NCBI RefSeq assembly: GCF_001941825.1
Contig: NZ_CP019038.1
Coordinates: 4,030,001-4,094,000 of the forward strand
Source: Massilia putida
Lineage (GTDB): Bacteria > Pseudomonadota > Gammaproteobacteria > Burkholderiales > Burkholderiaceae_D
Reading direction: 5' to 3'
DNA: 64,000 nucleotides
This document shows positions 1-8,721 of the stretch, one piece after another. A program made the position numbers and the translations under genes. The notes under the pieces were generated by a model, which saw only the letters and a list, made by a program, of their open reading frames with translations, searched no databases and was not told where the DNA came from. Positions within the stretch are counted from its first letter, which is position 1. Each line of letters begins with the position of its first letter.

Positions 1-1
1 T

Positions 2-2335
2 GTGTCCAATTACGAATTCCAGTGCCTGCACGGCATGGGAGAAACCTTGTACGACCAGGTCGTCGGCAAGGACAACCTGAACAAGCCGTGCCGCATCTAC
101 GCCCCGGTCGGCTCGCACGAGACGCTGCTCGCCTACCTCGTGCGCCGCCTGCTGGAAAACGGCGCCAATTCGTCGTTCGTGAACCAGATCGTCGACGAGA
201 ACGTGCCCATCGACACCTTGTTGGCCGATCCGTTCGAAGCTGCGCGCGCCGCGCAATGCCTGCCGCATCCGCGCATTCCGTTGCCGTTGAACCTGTTCCC
301 GGACGGCCGCAAAAACTCCGCCGGTCTCGACCTGGCCAACGACCACGTGTTGGCCGGCCTGGCCGCCGATCTCGGCACGCCGCGCCACTACCTGGTCGCG
401 CCGCTCGTCGACGGTCCCGTGACAGCCGCCGGCGCACTGAACATCGTGAATCCCGCGCAGTCGGCGGACATCGTCGGCCAAGTCACGGAAGCGACCACCG
501 CCGACGTCGACACGGCACTGCGGGCCGCAACCGCCGCCGCACCGGGCTGGGAAGGCATCGGCAACGCCGCACGCGCCGACATCGTCGCCCGCGTCGGCGA
601 CTTGTTCGAGCAATACCGCGGCGAGCTGATGGCGCTCGCCGTGCGCGAAGCGGGTAAATCTCTGCCGAACGCGATCGCGGAAGTACGCGAAGCCGTCGAT
701 TTCCTGCGCTATTACGCGGCCGAGATCCGCCATGCACCGGAAGCCCGCGCACTGGGTCCCGTGACGTGCATCAGCCCATGGAACTTCCCGCTGGCCATTT
801 TTACGGGCCAAGTCGCCGCAGCGCTGGCCGCCGGCAACGTCGTGCTGGCAAAACCGGCAGAGCAGACGCCACTGATCGCCCACCGCGCCGTCCAATTGTT
901 CCACGAAGCCGGTGTATCGAAAGGCGCGCTGCAGCTGCTGCCGGGCCGCGGCGAAACCGTCGGCGCGGCATTAACGGCCGATGCGCGCATCAAAGCCGTG
1001 ATTTTTACGGGCTCGACGGAAGTCGCGCAATTGATCAACCGCACGCTGGCCGAGCGCGCCGCGCGAGAAGGCGCCGATATTCCACTGATCGCCGAGACGG
1101 GCGGACAGAACGCGCTGATCGTCGATTCGTCCGCGCTGCCGGAGCAGGTCGTGCAGGACGTGCTGAGCTCGGCATTCGACAGCGCCGGCCAGCGCTGCTC
1201 CGCGCTGCGTGTGTTGTTCCTGCAGGAAGATATCGCGGACAAAACGATCAAGATGCTCAAGGGCGCCATGCAGGAGTTGCGCGTGGGCGTGCCGGACCGC
1301 CTGGCGACCGACATCGGTCCCGTCATCGACAAGGAAGCCCAGCAGAATCTGCTCGGCCACATCGAGCGCATGAAGGCGACGGCGAAGCAGCATTTCTCGC
1401 TGGTCTTGCCGGATGCTTTACTGGCGCAGGGCACCTTCGTGCCGCCGACCGTGCTCGAGATCGGCTCGATGAGCGAACTGAAACGTGAAGTCTTCGGCCC
1501 CGTGCTGCACATCGTGCGCTGGCGCCGTTCCGACCTGGACAAGGTCGTCGACACGATCAACGCCACCGGCTACGGCCTCACGCTGGGCGTGCATTCGCGC
1601 ATCGACGAGACCATCGAATTCATCACGACGCGCGCCCACGTCGGCAACATCTACGTGAACCGCAACATCGTTGGCGCCGTCGTCGGTGTGCAGCCGTTCG
1701 GCGGAGAAGGGAAATCCGGCACCGGTCCCAAGGCCGGCGGTCCGCTGTATCTAAAACGCCTGCAAAAGGATGCGGCGCCGCTGCTGCGCCATGCACGTCG
1801 CAGCAATAACGCCCTAGATGGCCTGCTCGCCTGGGCCCGCGCCAACGGCCACGGCGACATTGTGCCGCTGGCGGAACACTATATGGAAACGACGCTGGAC
1901 GGCGAGCGTATCGACCTGCCCGGTCCGACCGGCGAGCGCAACGAACTCGATTTCGTCCCGCGCGGCACCGTCCTGTGCGCGCCGACCGGCATGGCCAGCT
2001 TGCTGAACCAGCTGGCGGCCGCATTCGCGACGGGCAACCGCGCGCTCGTGCTGATGGCGCCGAACGCGTCGTTCCCGGCCGCCGTCAAGGAACGCATGGG
2101 TTTTATTACCGAGCAGGATCTGGACGGCAGCGATTTCGCCATGGCCCTCGTCGAGCAGAATCTGAAAGGAAATTTGCCGGCGAAGCTGGCGGCCCGTCCG
2201 GGTGCCATCGTCGGCATCGTCGATACCCGTGCGGGCGAACCGATCGCCCTGTGGAGACTGGTGGCGGAGCGCGCTTTATGTGTCAACACGACCGCGGCTG
2301 GCGGTAACGCAAGCCTGATGACGTTGGGCCTGTAA
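2..2335 (+). CDS. putA: Bifunctional proline dehydrogenase / P5C dehydrogenase (5' end outside the window)
   Basis: The window opens inside this gene; 777 residues are visible up to the TAA at 2333-2335. The enzyme oxidises proline to P5C and then to glutamate. The first ~85 visible residues are the end of the flavin-dependent proline dehydrogenase barrel, with the family motif RRLLENGANSSFVN. Residues ~120-600 form the aldehyde (P5C) dehydrogenase domain, with the general-base Glu in AETGGQN and the catalytic Cys in SAGQRCSALR. The last ~170 residues match the extra C-terminal domain of long PutA proteins. Whether the protein also has the N-terminal DNA-binding domain of autoregulatory PutA cannot be seen. 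A terminator follows directly. Confidence 0.96.
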   Translation: MSNYEFQCLHGMGETLYDQVVGKDNLNKPCRIYAPVGSHETLLAYLVRRLLENGANSSFVNQIVDENVPIDTLLADPFEAARAAQCLPHPRIPLPLNLFPDGRKNSAGLDLANDHVLAGLAADLGTPRHYLVAPLVDGPVTAAGALNIVNPAQSADIVGQVTEATTADVDTALRAATAAAPGWEGIGNAARADIVARVGDLFEQYRGELMALAVREAGKSLPNAIAEVREAVDFLRYYAAEIRHAPEARALGPVTCISPWNFPLAIFTGQVAAALAAGNVVLAKPAEQTPLIAHRAVQLFHEAGVSKGALQLLPGRGETVGAALTADARIKAVIFTGSTEVAQLINRTLAERAAREGADIPLIAETGGQNALIVDSSALPEQVVQDVLSSAFDSAGQRCSALRVLFLQEDIADKTIKMLKGAMQELRVGVPDRLATDIGPVIDKEAQQNLLGHIERMKATAKQHFSLVLPDALLAQGTFVPPTVLEIGSMSELKREVFGPVLHIVRWRRSDLDKVVDTINATGYGLTLGVHSRIDETIEFITTRAHVGNIYVNRNIVGAVVGVQPFGGEGKSGTGPKAGGPLYLKRLQKDAAPLLRHARRSNNALDGLLAWARANGHGDIVPLAEHYMETTLDGERIDLPGPTGERNELDFVPRGTVLCAPTGMASLLNQLAAAFATGNRALVLMAPNASFPAAVKERMGFITEQDLDGSDFAMALVEQNLKGNLPAKLAARPGAIVGIVDTRAGEPIALWRLVAERALCVNTTAAGGNASLMTLGL

Positions 2336-2355
2336 GCCAGGTCCACATGGCAGCG

Positions 2356-2406
2356 AACGCCGCGGAGTAGGTTTTACAAAGACCTGCGCCGCGGCGTTTT
2401 GTTTTT
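2356..2406 (+). terminator. Rho-independent terminator after putA
   Basis: Inverted arms AACGCCGCGG (2356-2365) and CCGCGGCGTT (2389-2398) enclose a loop that can itself pair weakly (aggt/acct). A T-rich tract (2397-2406) follows. It separates putA from ald. Confidence 0.8.
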
Positions 2407-2428
2407 GGAGTTTACCTTGGAGGCAGAC

Positions 2429-3544
2429 ATGTTAGTAGGCGTACCAAAAGAAATCAAAAACAACGAATTCCGGGTGGGTCTTACGCCCCCCAGCGTGCAC
2501 GAACTGGCCGCACGCGGCCATCGTGTGATCGTGCAAGCCGGCGCGGGTGCCGGCATCGGGCTGACGGACGAGCAGTACACGGCCGCGGGCGCGACGATCG
2601 TCCCGTCCGCGCAAGAGATCTTTGCGCAGGCGGAGATGATCGTGAAGGTCAAGGAACCGCAGCCGCAGGAATGCGCAATGCTGCGTCCGGGACAGATCCT
2701 GTACACGTATCTGCACCTGGCGCCGGATCCGGAGCAGACGGCGGCCCTCGTGAAATCCGGCGCCGTCTGCGTTGCCTACGAAACCATCACCGGCCCGGGC
2801 GGCGGCCTGCCGCTGCTCGCGCCGATGAGCGAGGTGGCGGGGCGGATGTCGATCCAGGCCGGTGCCGCTCACCTGGAAAAATCGAAGGGCGGCGCCGGCA
2901 TCCTGCTGGGCGGCGTGCCCGGCGTGGCGGCTGGGCACATCGTCATCATCGGCGCCGGCGTCGTCGGCACGAATGCGTTGCAGATGGCCGTCGGCATCGG
3001 CGCGCGCGTCACCGTGCTCGATAAAAACGTCGACCGGCTGCGCCAGCTCGATCTCATCTACGGTAACCGAATCACGACCCTGTATTCGAACGCGCACGCG
3101 ATCGAGGAAGCGGTGCTGTCGGCCGACCTCGTCATCGGCGGCGTGCTCGTGCCCGGTGCCGCGGCGCCGAAGCTGGTGACGCGCGCCATGGTGGCGCGGA
3201 TGAAAAAGGGGGCCGTCGTCGTCGACGTGGCGATCGACCAGGGCGGTTGCTTCGAGACGTCGCATCCGACGACGCACGCGGATCCGACGTTCGTCGTCGA
3301 CGGCGTCATTCACTACTGCGTGGCGAACATGCCGGGCGCGGTGGCGCGCACGTCGACGTTCGCGCTGAACAACGCGACGATAGGACACGCCGTGGCGCTG
3401 GCGAACAAGGGTTGGCGGCAGGCGCTGCGCGACGACGTCCATCTCAAGAACGGTTTGAATGTTTGCGAAGGCAAGGTGACGTACGCCGCCGTCGCGAAAG
3501 ACCTTGGCTACGACTACGTGCCGGCCGATACCTTGCTGGCCTGA
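2429..3544 (+). CDS. ald: Alanine dehydrogenase
   Basis: NAD-dependent oxidative deamination of L-alanine to pyruvate, in the cytoplasm. The protein is 371 residues, the usual family length. The N-terminus [20 protein letters not shown] is typical, the substrate-domain Lys is in VKEPQPQE, the His in [11 protein letters not shown], and the NAD-binding turn is [14 protein letters not shown] chose ATG 2429 because a strong ribosome site (ggagg) lies 5-7 bases upstream and the family N-terminus starts exactly there; an in-frame TTG at 2399 falls inside the preceding terminator. The 3' end overlaps the convergent mtnN gene by 31 bases. Next to putA it suggests amino-acid catabolism, though the terminator makes it a separate transcript. 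Confidence 0.96.
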   Translation: MLVGVPKEIKNNEFRVGLTPPSVHELAARGHRVIVQAGAGAGIGLTDEQYTAAGATIVPSAQEIFAQAEMIVKVKEPQPQECAMLRPGQILYTYLHLAPDPEQTAALVKSGAVCVAYETITGPGGGLPLLAPMSEVAGRMSIQAGAAHLEKSKGGAGILLGGVPGVAAGHIVIIGAGVVGTNALQMAVGIGARVTVLDKNVDRLRQLDLIYGNRITTLYSNAHAIEEAVLSADLVIGGVLVPGAAAPKLVTRAMVARMKKGAVVVDVAIDQGGCFETSHPTTHADPTFVVDGVIHYCVANMPGAVARTSTFALNNATIGHAVALANKGWRQALRDDVHLKNGLNVCEGKVTYAAVAKDLGYDYVPADTLLA

Positions 3545-4311
3545 CCGGCGTCCGCTTGCTGCCAGCCCAGGCAGAACTGCCTGACGATATGAAAAGCATA
3601 ACGCGCGGCCACCGATTTCACGAAACGCATGAAATCGGTGGCCGCGTGTTCATTGGCGTTGTCGGAAATCGTCCGGGCGACGCCGAACGGGATGCCGAGC
3701 TCGAAACAGGCTTGCGCCACCGCGGCGCCTTCCATCTCCACGGCCAGTAAACCCGGCAATGCCCCATTCAACGCGTTCAGATGGTCCCTGTCGCTCACGA
3801 ACTGGTCGGCGCTGGCGATGAGTCCACGATGCAGCCGCGGCCCGCTGAGCGCGAATACGGCCCTTTCTCCGGGATCGACGGCGAGGGCGAAGTCGTCTTC
3901 CAGGAAACGATGCGCCGCATTCGCCAGCTGGAGCGCCATGTGGTGGTCGGACAGGAAGTGCGTCAAACCCGTCAACGGCACTTCGTAGCGTGGAAACAAA
4001 GGGCTCGCATCCATGTCGTGCTGGACGAGCGATTCGGCCACGACGATGTCGCCGACGCGGATCGAAGCGTCGCCAGCACCAGCCACACCCGTAAAGAGGA
4101 TGTGGGTAACACCGAACTTCTCCACAAGCGTTGCGGTCGTCAGTGCCGCGGCAACCTTGCCTATACGCGATAAAACGCACACAGCGTCGATTTCCCACAG
4201 TCGTCCGACAGCGTACTCACGCATGCCATGCATGAGCTTGTAGGGCCCTTCCATGGCTTCTATGAGCCCCTGCTGTTCTTCGTGCAATGCGCTGATGATC
4301 CCTAATCGCAT
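3514..4311 (-). CDS. mtnN: 5'-methylthioadenosine/S-adenosylhomocysteine nucleosidase
   Basis: Hydrolyses MTA and SAH to adenine plus the thioribose, a step of methionine salvage and SAM by-product removal. The protein has 265 residues. It shows the phosphorylase/nucleosidase fold signatures: [13 protein letters not shown] at the N-terminus, the glycine turn [10 protein letters not shown], and the active-site segment [11 protein letters not shown] followed by RTISDNAN with the catalytic Asp. The C-terminal ~20 residues run past the normal fold and are encoded over the end of ald. It is transcribed away from the DnaA-box region, whose edge lies about 100 bases upstream of its start. Confidence 0.93.
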   Translation of the reverse strand: MRLGIISALHEEQQGLIEAMEGPYKLMHGMREYAVGRLWEIDAVCVLSRIGKVAAALTTATLVEKFGVTHILFTGVAGAGDASIRVGDIVVAESLVQHDMDASPLFPRYEVPLTGLTHFLSDHHMALQLANAAHRFLEDDFALAVDPGERAVFALSGPRLHRGLIASADQFVSDRDHLNALNGALPGLLAVEMEGAAVAQACFELGIPFGVARTISDNANEHAATDFMRFVKSVAARYAFHIVRQFCLGWQQADAGQASKVSAGT

Positions 4312-4421
4312 GTTTCAGCCCGTTTTTGTTGGTAGATCGGCAAGAACAGGCGCCTTGTCCACGCTGTTCCCGGTCTTTTTTGTTTTATAGATAAAGATGT
4401 ATATAAAAATTGGTAGTGATA

Positions 4422-4605
4422 GTAAACGCGCTTCAGTCTGTGGATAAGGAGGAATTTATCTACAGCGTCAACGGTTTACGCGATCACGGATCGGCTGGAA
4501 AAGCATTGTATCGATGCTGAACCGATGTTGGACAAAAAAACGGGAAGCCAGAAAAACGGGCTTTCTGCACATCCAGTCCTGTGGATATGCAGGCGGTTTT
4601 CCACA
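4422..4605. repeat. DnaA-box module, copy 1
   Basis: Order of sites: GTAAAC (4422-4427), TGTGGATAA (4439-4447), TTATCTACA (4456-4464), GTTTAC (4474-4479), then TGTGGATAT (4580-4588) and TTTTCCACA (4597-4605). The boxes form two inverted pairs, each with an 8-base gap. Offsets of 17 bases within pairs and 141 bases between pairs are the same in copy 2. Confidence 0.85.
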
Positions 4606-4838
4606 GTCGAGCTGGTTTTGCAGTCGATGTGGACGCTTCGCTTGCGGTTTTGGCATGCAAATCGGTGTTGGCAGCTGTCCCGGATGCGACGGATGCGTCT
4701 TGTTCTTCCTGTAGACAAAACAGAGGTCGAGCAGTGCCTGCGTTTGGTTTGTCACGACAGCTTGCCGGGCTTTTTTTTACGTCGCGGTACTTTTCCTTCT
4801 TTAGTTAACTTGGATAGAAAGAAAGGATAGTGATGATA

Positions 4839-5022
4839 GTAAACGCGCGCCGAACTGTGGATAAGTAGGATTTTTTCCACAAGCTCAAGGGTTTACGTGC
4901 TTTGCGAACGGTTGAACAAACCTTGCGTCTGGCAGGGATCGAAACTGGACAAAAAATCGGCGGTCGATCAAGACGGTAGTTCCGCACATTCGATCCTGTG
5001 GATATTCAGCAGCTTATCCACA
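4839..5022. repeat. DnaA-box module, copy 2
   Basis: GTAAAC (4839-4844), TGTGGATAA (4856-4864), TTTTCCACA (4873-4881), GTTTAC (4891-4896), TGTGGATAT (4997-5005), TTATCCACA (5014-5022). All distances match copy 1 to the base. It starts 417 bases after copy 1. Confidence 0.87.
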
Positions 5023-5199
5023 AAGTGGGGCAAATCTGGTTTTCGGTGACGGTCAAGGTGATGTGTCTGCACGGTCGAAGTCGCTGTCGGCGTCGAAGCC
5101 GGGTTGTGGCCGAAGTCAAAAATTTTTCGGCAGGGCCGCCGTGTTTGCGACAAGTCCCAGGTTTACAACCAAAAGCTTGTATACAGAATAGTGGTAATA

Positions 5200-5386
5200 G
5201 TTAACGGTGGCACTCTTCTGTGGATAACCCAGGTTTTGTCCACAACATCAAACGTTTACGGTTCGTATAAGGCAGTGGGCCGGTCTTGTATGTTCCTTGT
5301 GGCAAAACTGGATAAAAAACGCGGCTGTGCGAAAAGTCCATCTTCCCCACATTTCGTACCTGTGGATATTCATACGCTTATCCACA
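5200..5386. repeat. DnaA-box module, copy 3
   Basis: GTTAAC (5200-5205), TGTGGATAA (5219-5227), TTGTCCACA (5236-5244), GTTTAC (5254-5259), TGTGGATAT (5361-5369), TTATCCACA (5378-5386). Pair spacing is again 17 bases; the distance between pairs is 142. It ends 67 bases before the start codon of the GMC oxidoreductase gene. Confidence 0.86.
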
Positions 5387-5453
5387 GTCCGGAGACCTCA
5401 TCTGTGCTTGATCATCTGGTAAGCTTGCTCAACCGAATCACGAATGAGGATCC

Positions 5454-7079
5454 ATGGAATCCGCCGGAGCATTCGATTACATCATCGTGGGGGCCGGGAC
5501 CGCCGGCTGCGTGCTGGCCAATCGCCTGACGCGCAGGCCGGACGTGCACGTCTTGCTGATCGAGGCCGGCGGCAAGGACGATTACCTGTGGATCCATATC
5601 CCCGTCGGCTATCTGTATTGCATCGGCAATCCGCGCACGGACTGGCTATTTAAAACGGAAGCGGATCCCGGCCTCGCGGGGCGGTCCCTCATCTACCCGC
5701 GCGGCAAAGTCCTGGGCGGCAGCTCGTCGATCAACGGCATGATCTATATGCGCGGCCAGGCGGACGATTACGATCGCTGGGCCGATATCACGGGCGATCC
5801 GACCTGGCGCTGGGACAGCGTCCTGCCCATTTTCAAGGCAAGCGAAGACCACCATGGCGGCGCCACGGCGACGCACGGCAGCGGCGGCGAATGGAGAGTG
5901 GAGCGCCAGCGGCTGTCCTGGGAAATCCTCGACGCGTTCCGCGATGCCGCCAGCGAGATCGGCATCCCGAAAGTCGACGATTTCAATGGCGGCGATAATG
6001 AAGGCTGCGCCTATTTCGACGTCAATCAGCGCCGCGGCATCCGGCTGAACACGGCGAAAGCGTTTCTCAGGCCGGCTGCCACGCGGCCGAATCTGACGAT
6101 CATGACCGGCTGCCACGTCGAAAAGCTCATCCTCGAGCGGACGGAGCAGGGCGCGATCTGCCGCGGCGTGCAATTCACGGGCGGCGGCCGCGCCTTCACC
6201 GCCACGGCGCGGCGCGAAACCCTGCTGGCCGCCGGCGCGATCGGTTCGCCGCACATCCTGCAATTGTCCGGCATCGGGCCGGCGGGTCTGTTGCACCGGC
6301 ACGGTATCTCTCCTGTCGTCGATGCGCCGGGCGTCGGCGAGAATTTGCAGGACCATTTGCAGCTGCGCATGGTTTATCGCATTACCGGTGCCCGTTCCCT
6401 CAACACGAGCGCCGCGTCCTGGTACGGCAAGTTAAAGATCGGCGTGCAATATCTGCTGTTCCAGAGCGGGCCGATGTCGATGGCGCCGTCGCAAATGGGG
6501 GCGTTCGCCCGCTCCGATCCTGGCCAAGCGACGCCGAACCTGGAATACCACGTGCAGCCGCTGTCTCTGGAAAAATTCGGCGATCCGTTGCACGGTTTTC
6601 CAGCGTTCACGGCCAGCGTGTGCAATCTGCGGCCGACGGCGCGCGGCCATGTCCGGCTCGCGGCCAACGACAGCTACGCGCCGCCGAAAATCGTCCCGAA
6701 CTATCTCAGCACCCCGGAAGACCGCAAGGTCGCGGCCGACGCGCTGGCGCTGACGCGGCGCATCGTGACGGCGCCGTCCATGGCGAAATACCACCCGGAG
6801 GAATTCAAGCCGGGCCCGCACTACCGCACGGAAGACGAATTGGCGCAGGCGGCCAGCCTCATCGGTACGACGATTTTCCATCCCGTCGGCACGTGCCGCA
6901 TGGGAAAAACGAACGATTCGCTCGCGGTCGTCGACAGCCATTTGCGAGTGAAAGGCGTGCAGGGCTTGCGCGTGGTCGACGCGTCCATCATGCCGACGAT
7001 CACGTCCGGCAACACGAACACGCCCACCTTGATGATCGCGGAAAAGACCGCGCAACTGATCGCCCGCGAATGGGATTGA
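5454..7079 (+). CDS. GMC-family FAD oxidoreductase (choline/alcohol dehydrogenase-like)
   Basis: Flavoenzyme of the glucose-methanol-choline family, 541 residues, oxidising an alcohol whose identity cannot be read from sequence. Visible signatures: FAD dinucleotide motif IIVGAGTAGCVLANRL at the N-terminus, GMC signature PRGKVLGGSSSINGMIYMRG near residue 85, the active-site His in HPVGTCRMG, and the C-terminal DASIMPTITSGNTNTPTLM block with the second catalytic position (Asn). The start ATG has gagg 6 bases upstream. No signal peptide is seen. The next genes are a liv-type importer and an alpha/beta hydrolase in the same direction, so a catabolic cluster for an imported compound is plausible. 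Confidence 0.9.
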   Translation: MESAGAFDYIIVGAGTAGCVLANRLTRRPDVHVLLIEAGGKDDYLWIHIPVGYLYCIGNPRTDWLFKTEADPGLAGRSLIYPRGKVLGGSSSINGMIYMRGQADDYDRWADITGDPTWRWDSVLPIFKASEDHHGGATATHGSGGEWRVERQRLSWEILDAFRDAASEIGIPKVDDFNGGDNEGCAYFDVNQRRGIRLNTAKAFLRPAATRPNLTIMTGCHVEKLILERTEQGAICRGVQFTGGGRAFTATARRETLLAAGAIGSPHILQLSGIGPAGLLHRHGISPVVDAPGVGENLQDHLQLRMVYRITGARSLNTSAASWYGKLKIGVQYLLFQSGPMSMAPSQMGAFARSDPGQATPNLEYHVQPLSLEKFGDPLHGFPAFTASVCNLRPTARGHVRLAANDSYAPPKIVPNYLSTPEDRKVAADALALTRRIVTAPSMAKYHPEEFKPGPHYRTEDELAQAASLIGTTIFHPVGTCRMGKTNDSLAVVDSHLRVKGVQGLRVVDASIMPTITSGNTNTPTLMIAEKTAQLIAREWD

Positions 7080-7161
7080 AGCCGGTTGGGCAAATTTGCA
7101 CAACGGGTTTGCGCGCCGTCATGATCTGACGCAGGTTGATTCGCGGGGCGCGTGCTGTATC

Positions 7162-7188
7162 TTGACGAGTTCCAAAAGTGTGTATGAT
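7162..7188 (+). promoter_or_regulatory. Possible promoter of the liv-type cluster
   Basis: TTGACG (7162-7167) and TATGAT (7183-7188) are separated by 15 bases, shorter than the optimal 17. The pair lies 35 bases before livG in the gap after the GMC oxidoreductase gene. Confidence 0.35.
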
Positions 7189-7223
7189 TTGTAAAGCTTG
7201 CATCACGACAGCGAGGAGACGCA

Positions 7224-7997
7224 ATGTCGGACGTCATTCTGGAAACACGTGATCTGACGAAGGAATTCAAGGGTTTTACGGCCGTCAATCGGGTGAATCT
7301 GCAGGTGCAGCGCGGCCATATTCACGCGCTGATCGGACCCAACGGCGCGGGCAAGACGACATGTTTTAACTTGCTCACGAAATTCCTGACGCCGACCGCC
7401 GGCCGCATCCTGTTCAACGGCGCGGACATCACCCAGCTGAAACCGGCGCAGATCGCGCGCCGGGGCGTCATCCGCTCGTTCCAGATCTCGGCCGTCTTTC
7501 CACACATGACCGTGCTGGAAAACGTGCGCATCGGCCTGCAGCGCGCGCTCGGCACCAGTTTTTATTTCTGGCGCAGCGAAAGAACCTTGAGCCAGCTTAA
7601 CGACCGCGCCATGCAGCTGCTGGCCGAAGTCGACCTGGAGAATTTTGCCGACACCGTCACGGCCGACCTGCCGTACGGCCGCAAGCGCGCGCTCGAGATC
7701 GCCACGACGCTCGCCATGGAGCCGGAACTCATGCTGCTGGACGAGCCGACGCAGGGCATGGGCCACGAAGACGTGCACCGCGTGACGGCATTGATCAAAA
7801 AAGTGTCAGCCGGCCGCACGATCCTGATGGTCGAGCACAATATGAACGTCGTCTCCGGTATCTGCGACCGCATCTCGGTGCTGCAGCGGGGCGCCGTGCT
7901 GGCGGAAGGCACATATGGCGACGTGTCGCGCAACCCGCAAGTGATCGAAGCGTATATGGGCAGCGCCGACGGCCATCTCGCGGGAGCGCACGGATGA
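7224..7997 (+). CDS. livG: Branched-chain amino-acid type ABC transporter, ATPase (LivG)
   Basis: Cytoplasmic ATPase of a HAAT-family importer, 257 residues. Walker A is GPNGAGKT (near residue 38), the signature region reads LPYGRKRALE and Walker B is LMLLDEPTQGM. The loop RSFQISAVFPHMTVLENV is typical of LivG. The start ATG has a gagg ribosome site (gcgaggagacgc). Its stop overlaps livF by four bases, so the two ATPases are co-translated. Substrate is not predictable from the ATPase; members of this family carry amino acids, amides, urea or aromatic acids. Confidence 0.93.
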   Translation: MSDVILETRDLTKEFKGFTAVNRVNLQVQRGHIHALIGPNGAGKTTCFNLLTKFLTPTAGRILFNGADITQLKPAQIARRGVIRSFQISAVFPHMTVLENVRIGLQRALGTSFYFWRSERTLSQLNDRAMQLLAEVDLENFADTVTADLPYGRKRALEIATTLAMEPELMLLDEPTQGMGHEDVHRVTALIKKVSAGRTILMVEHNMNVVSGICDRISVLQRGAVLAEGTYGDVSRNPQVIEAYMGSADGHLAGAHG

Positions 7998-8701
7998 CGC
8001 CGGCACTGGAAATCGACAACCTGCAAGCCTGGTACGGCGAATCGCACATCCTGCACGGCGTCAGCTTATCGGTGCAGCCGGGCGAGGTCGTGACCCTGCT
8101 GGGCCGCAACGGCGCCGGCCGCACGACCACGTTGCGCGCCATCATGGGCCTGACGGGCACGCGCACCGGGTCCATCCGCGTCAATGGCGTCGAGGCGATC
8201 CGCCTGCCCACGCACCGCATCGCCCACCTCGGCATCGGCTATTGCCCGGAAGAGCGCGGCATTTTTTCGTCGCTGTCGACGGAGGAAAACCTGATGCTGC
8301 CGCCGCGGCTGGCCGGGCAGGACGTCGGCATGTCCGTCGCCGAGATCTACGAGATGTTCCCGAATTTGTACGAACGCCGCCACAGCCAGGGGACGCGCCT
8401 GTCCGGCGGCGAGCAGCAGATGCTTGCCGTGGCGCGCATCCTGCGCACCGGCGCGCGCCTGCTGCTGCTGGACGAGATCTCGGAAGGGCTGGCGCCCGTG
8501 ATCGTGCAGGCGCTGGCGAAGATGATCACGACGCTCAAGGCGAAGGGCTACACGATCGTCATGGTGGAACAGAATTTCCGGTTCGCGGCGCCGCTGGCGG
8601 ACCGGTTTTACGTCATGGAACACGGCCGCATCGTCACGACGATCGCGGCCGCGGAACTGCAGACCAGCATGCCGGCCCTGACCGAGCTGCTGGGTGTTTG
8701 A
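7994..8701 (+). CDS. livF: Branched-chain amino-acid type ABC transporter, ATPase (LivF)
   Basis: Second ATPase of the importer, 235 residues. The family N-terminus (LEIDNLQAWYGESHILHGVS), signature RLSGGEQQMLAVARIL and Walker B LLLLDEISEGLAP are intact. The Walker A reads GRNGAGRTTT: the normally invariant Lys is Arg. The rest of the protein is unbroken and the gene is embedded in an intact operon, so it is not a pseudogene. From memory, Arg variants exist in betaproteobacterial LivF proteins. It overlaps livG by ATGA and is followed 20 bases later by the binding-protein gene. Confidence 0.92.
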   Translation: MTPALEIDNLQAWYGESHILHGVSLSVQPGEVVTLLGRNGAGRTTTLRAIMGLTGTRTGSIRVNGVEAIRLPTHRIAHLGIGYCPEERGIFSSLSTEENLMLPPRLAGQDVGMSVAEIYEMFPNLYERRHSQGTRLSGGEQQMLAVARILRTGARLLLLDEISEGLAPVIVQALAKMITTLKAKGYTIVMVEQNFRFAAPLADRFYVMEHGRIVTTIAAAELQTSMPALTELLGV

Positions 8702-8721
8702 TCATCGACCACGGAGACCAC

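Larger units (their letters stand above)
4312..5453. other. Gene-free region with twelve DnaA boxes; candidate chromosomal origin
   Basis: No credible gene lies here; the few short open frames have no start signals and no family resemblance. The region contains twelve DnaA-type 9-mers (TTATCCACA or close variants), arranged as three copies of one module described separately. A very AT-rich stretch (4376-4412) sits just before the first module and could be an unwinding element; other AT-rich runs precede modules 2 (about 4770-4838) and 3 (about 5161-5204). Three parS sites and parAB lie 8-13 kb to the right, the usual neighbourhood of a bacterial chromosomal origin. dnaA itself is not in the window. 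A DnaA-titrating locus is the main alternative. Confidence 0.7.

Noticed and set aside
3514..3544. A sense-antisense regulatory overlap of ald and mtnN
   Set aside because: A 31-base convergent overlap of gene ends is common and the overlapped mtnN tail is beyond its fold; no sign of a dedicated function.
4413..5386. CRISPR-like array
   Set aside because: The repeats are ~400 bases apart and consist of DnaA boxes; no short regular spacers and no cas genes.
4468..5653. Several short open frames in the DnaA-box region
   Set aside because: None has a ribosome site or family resemblance, and they differ between the three module copies, so they are not coding.
7994..8701. livF as a pseudogene because of the Walker Lys to Arg change
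   Set aside because: The frame is intact, all other motifs are present and the operon is complete.
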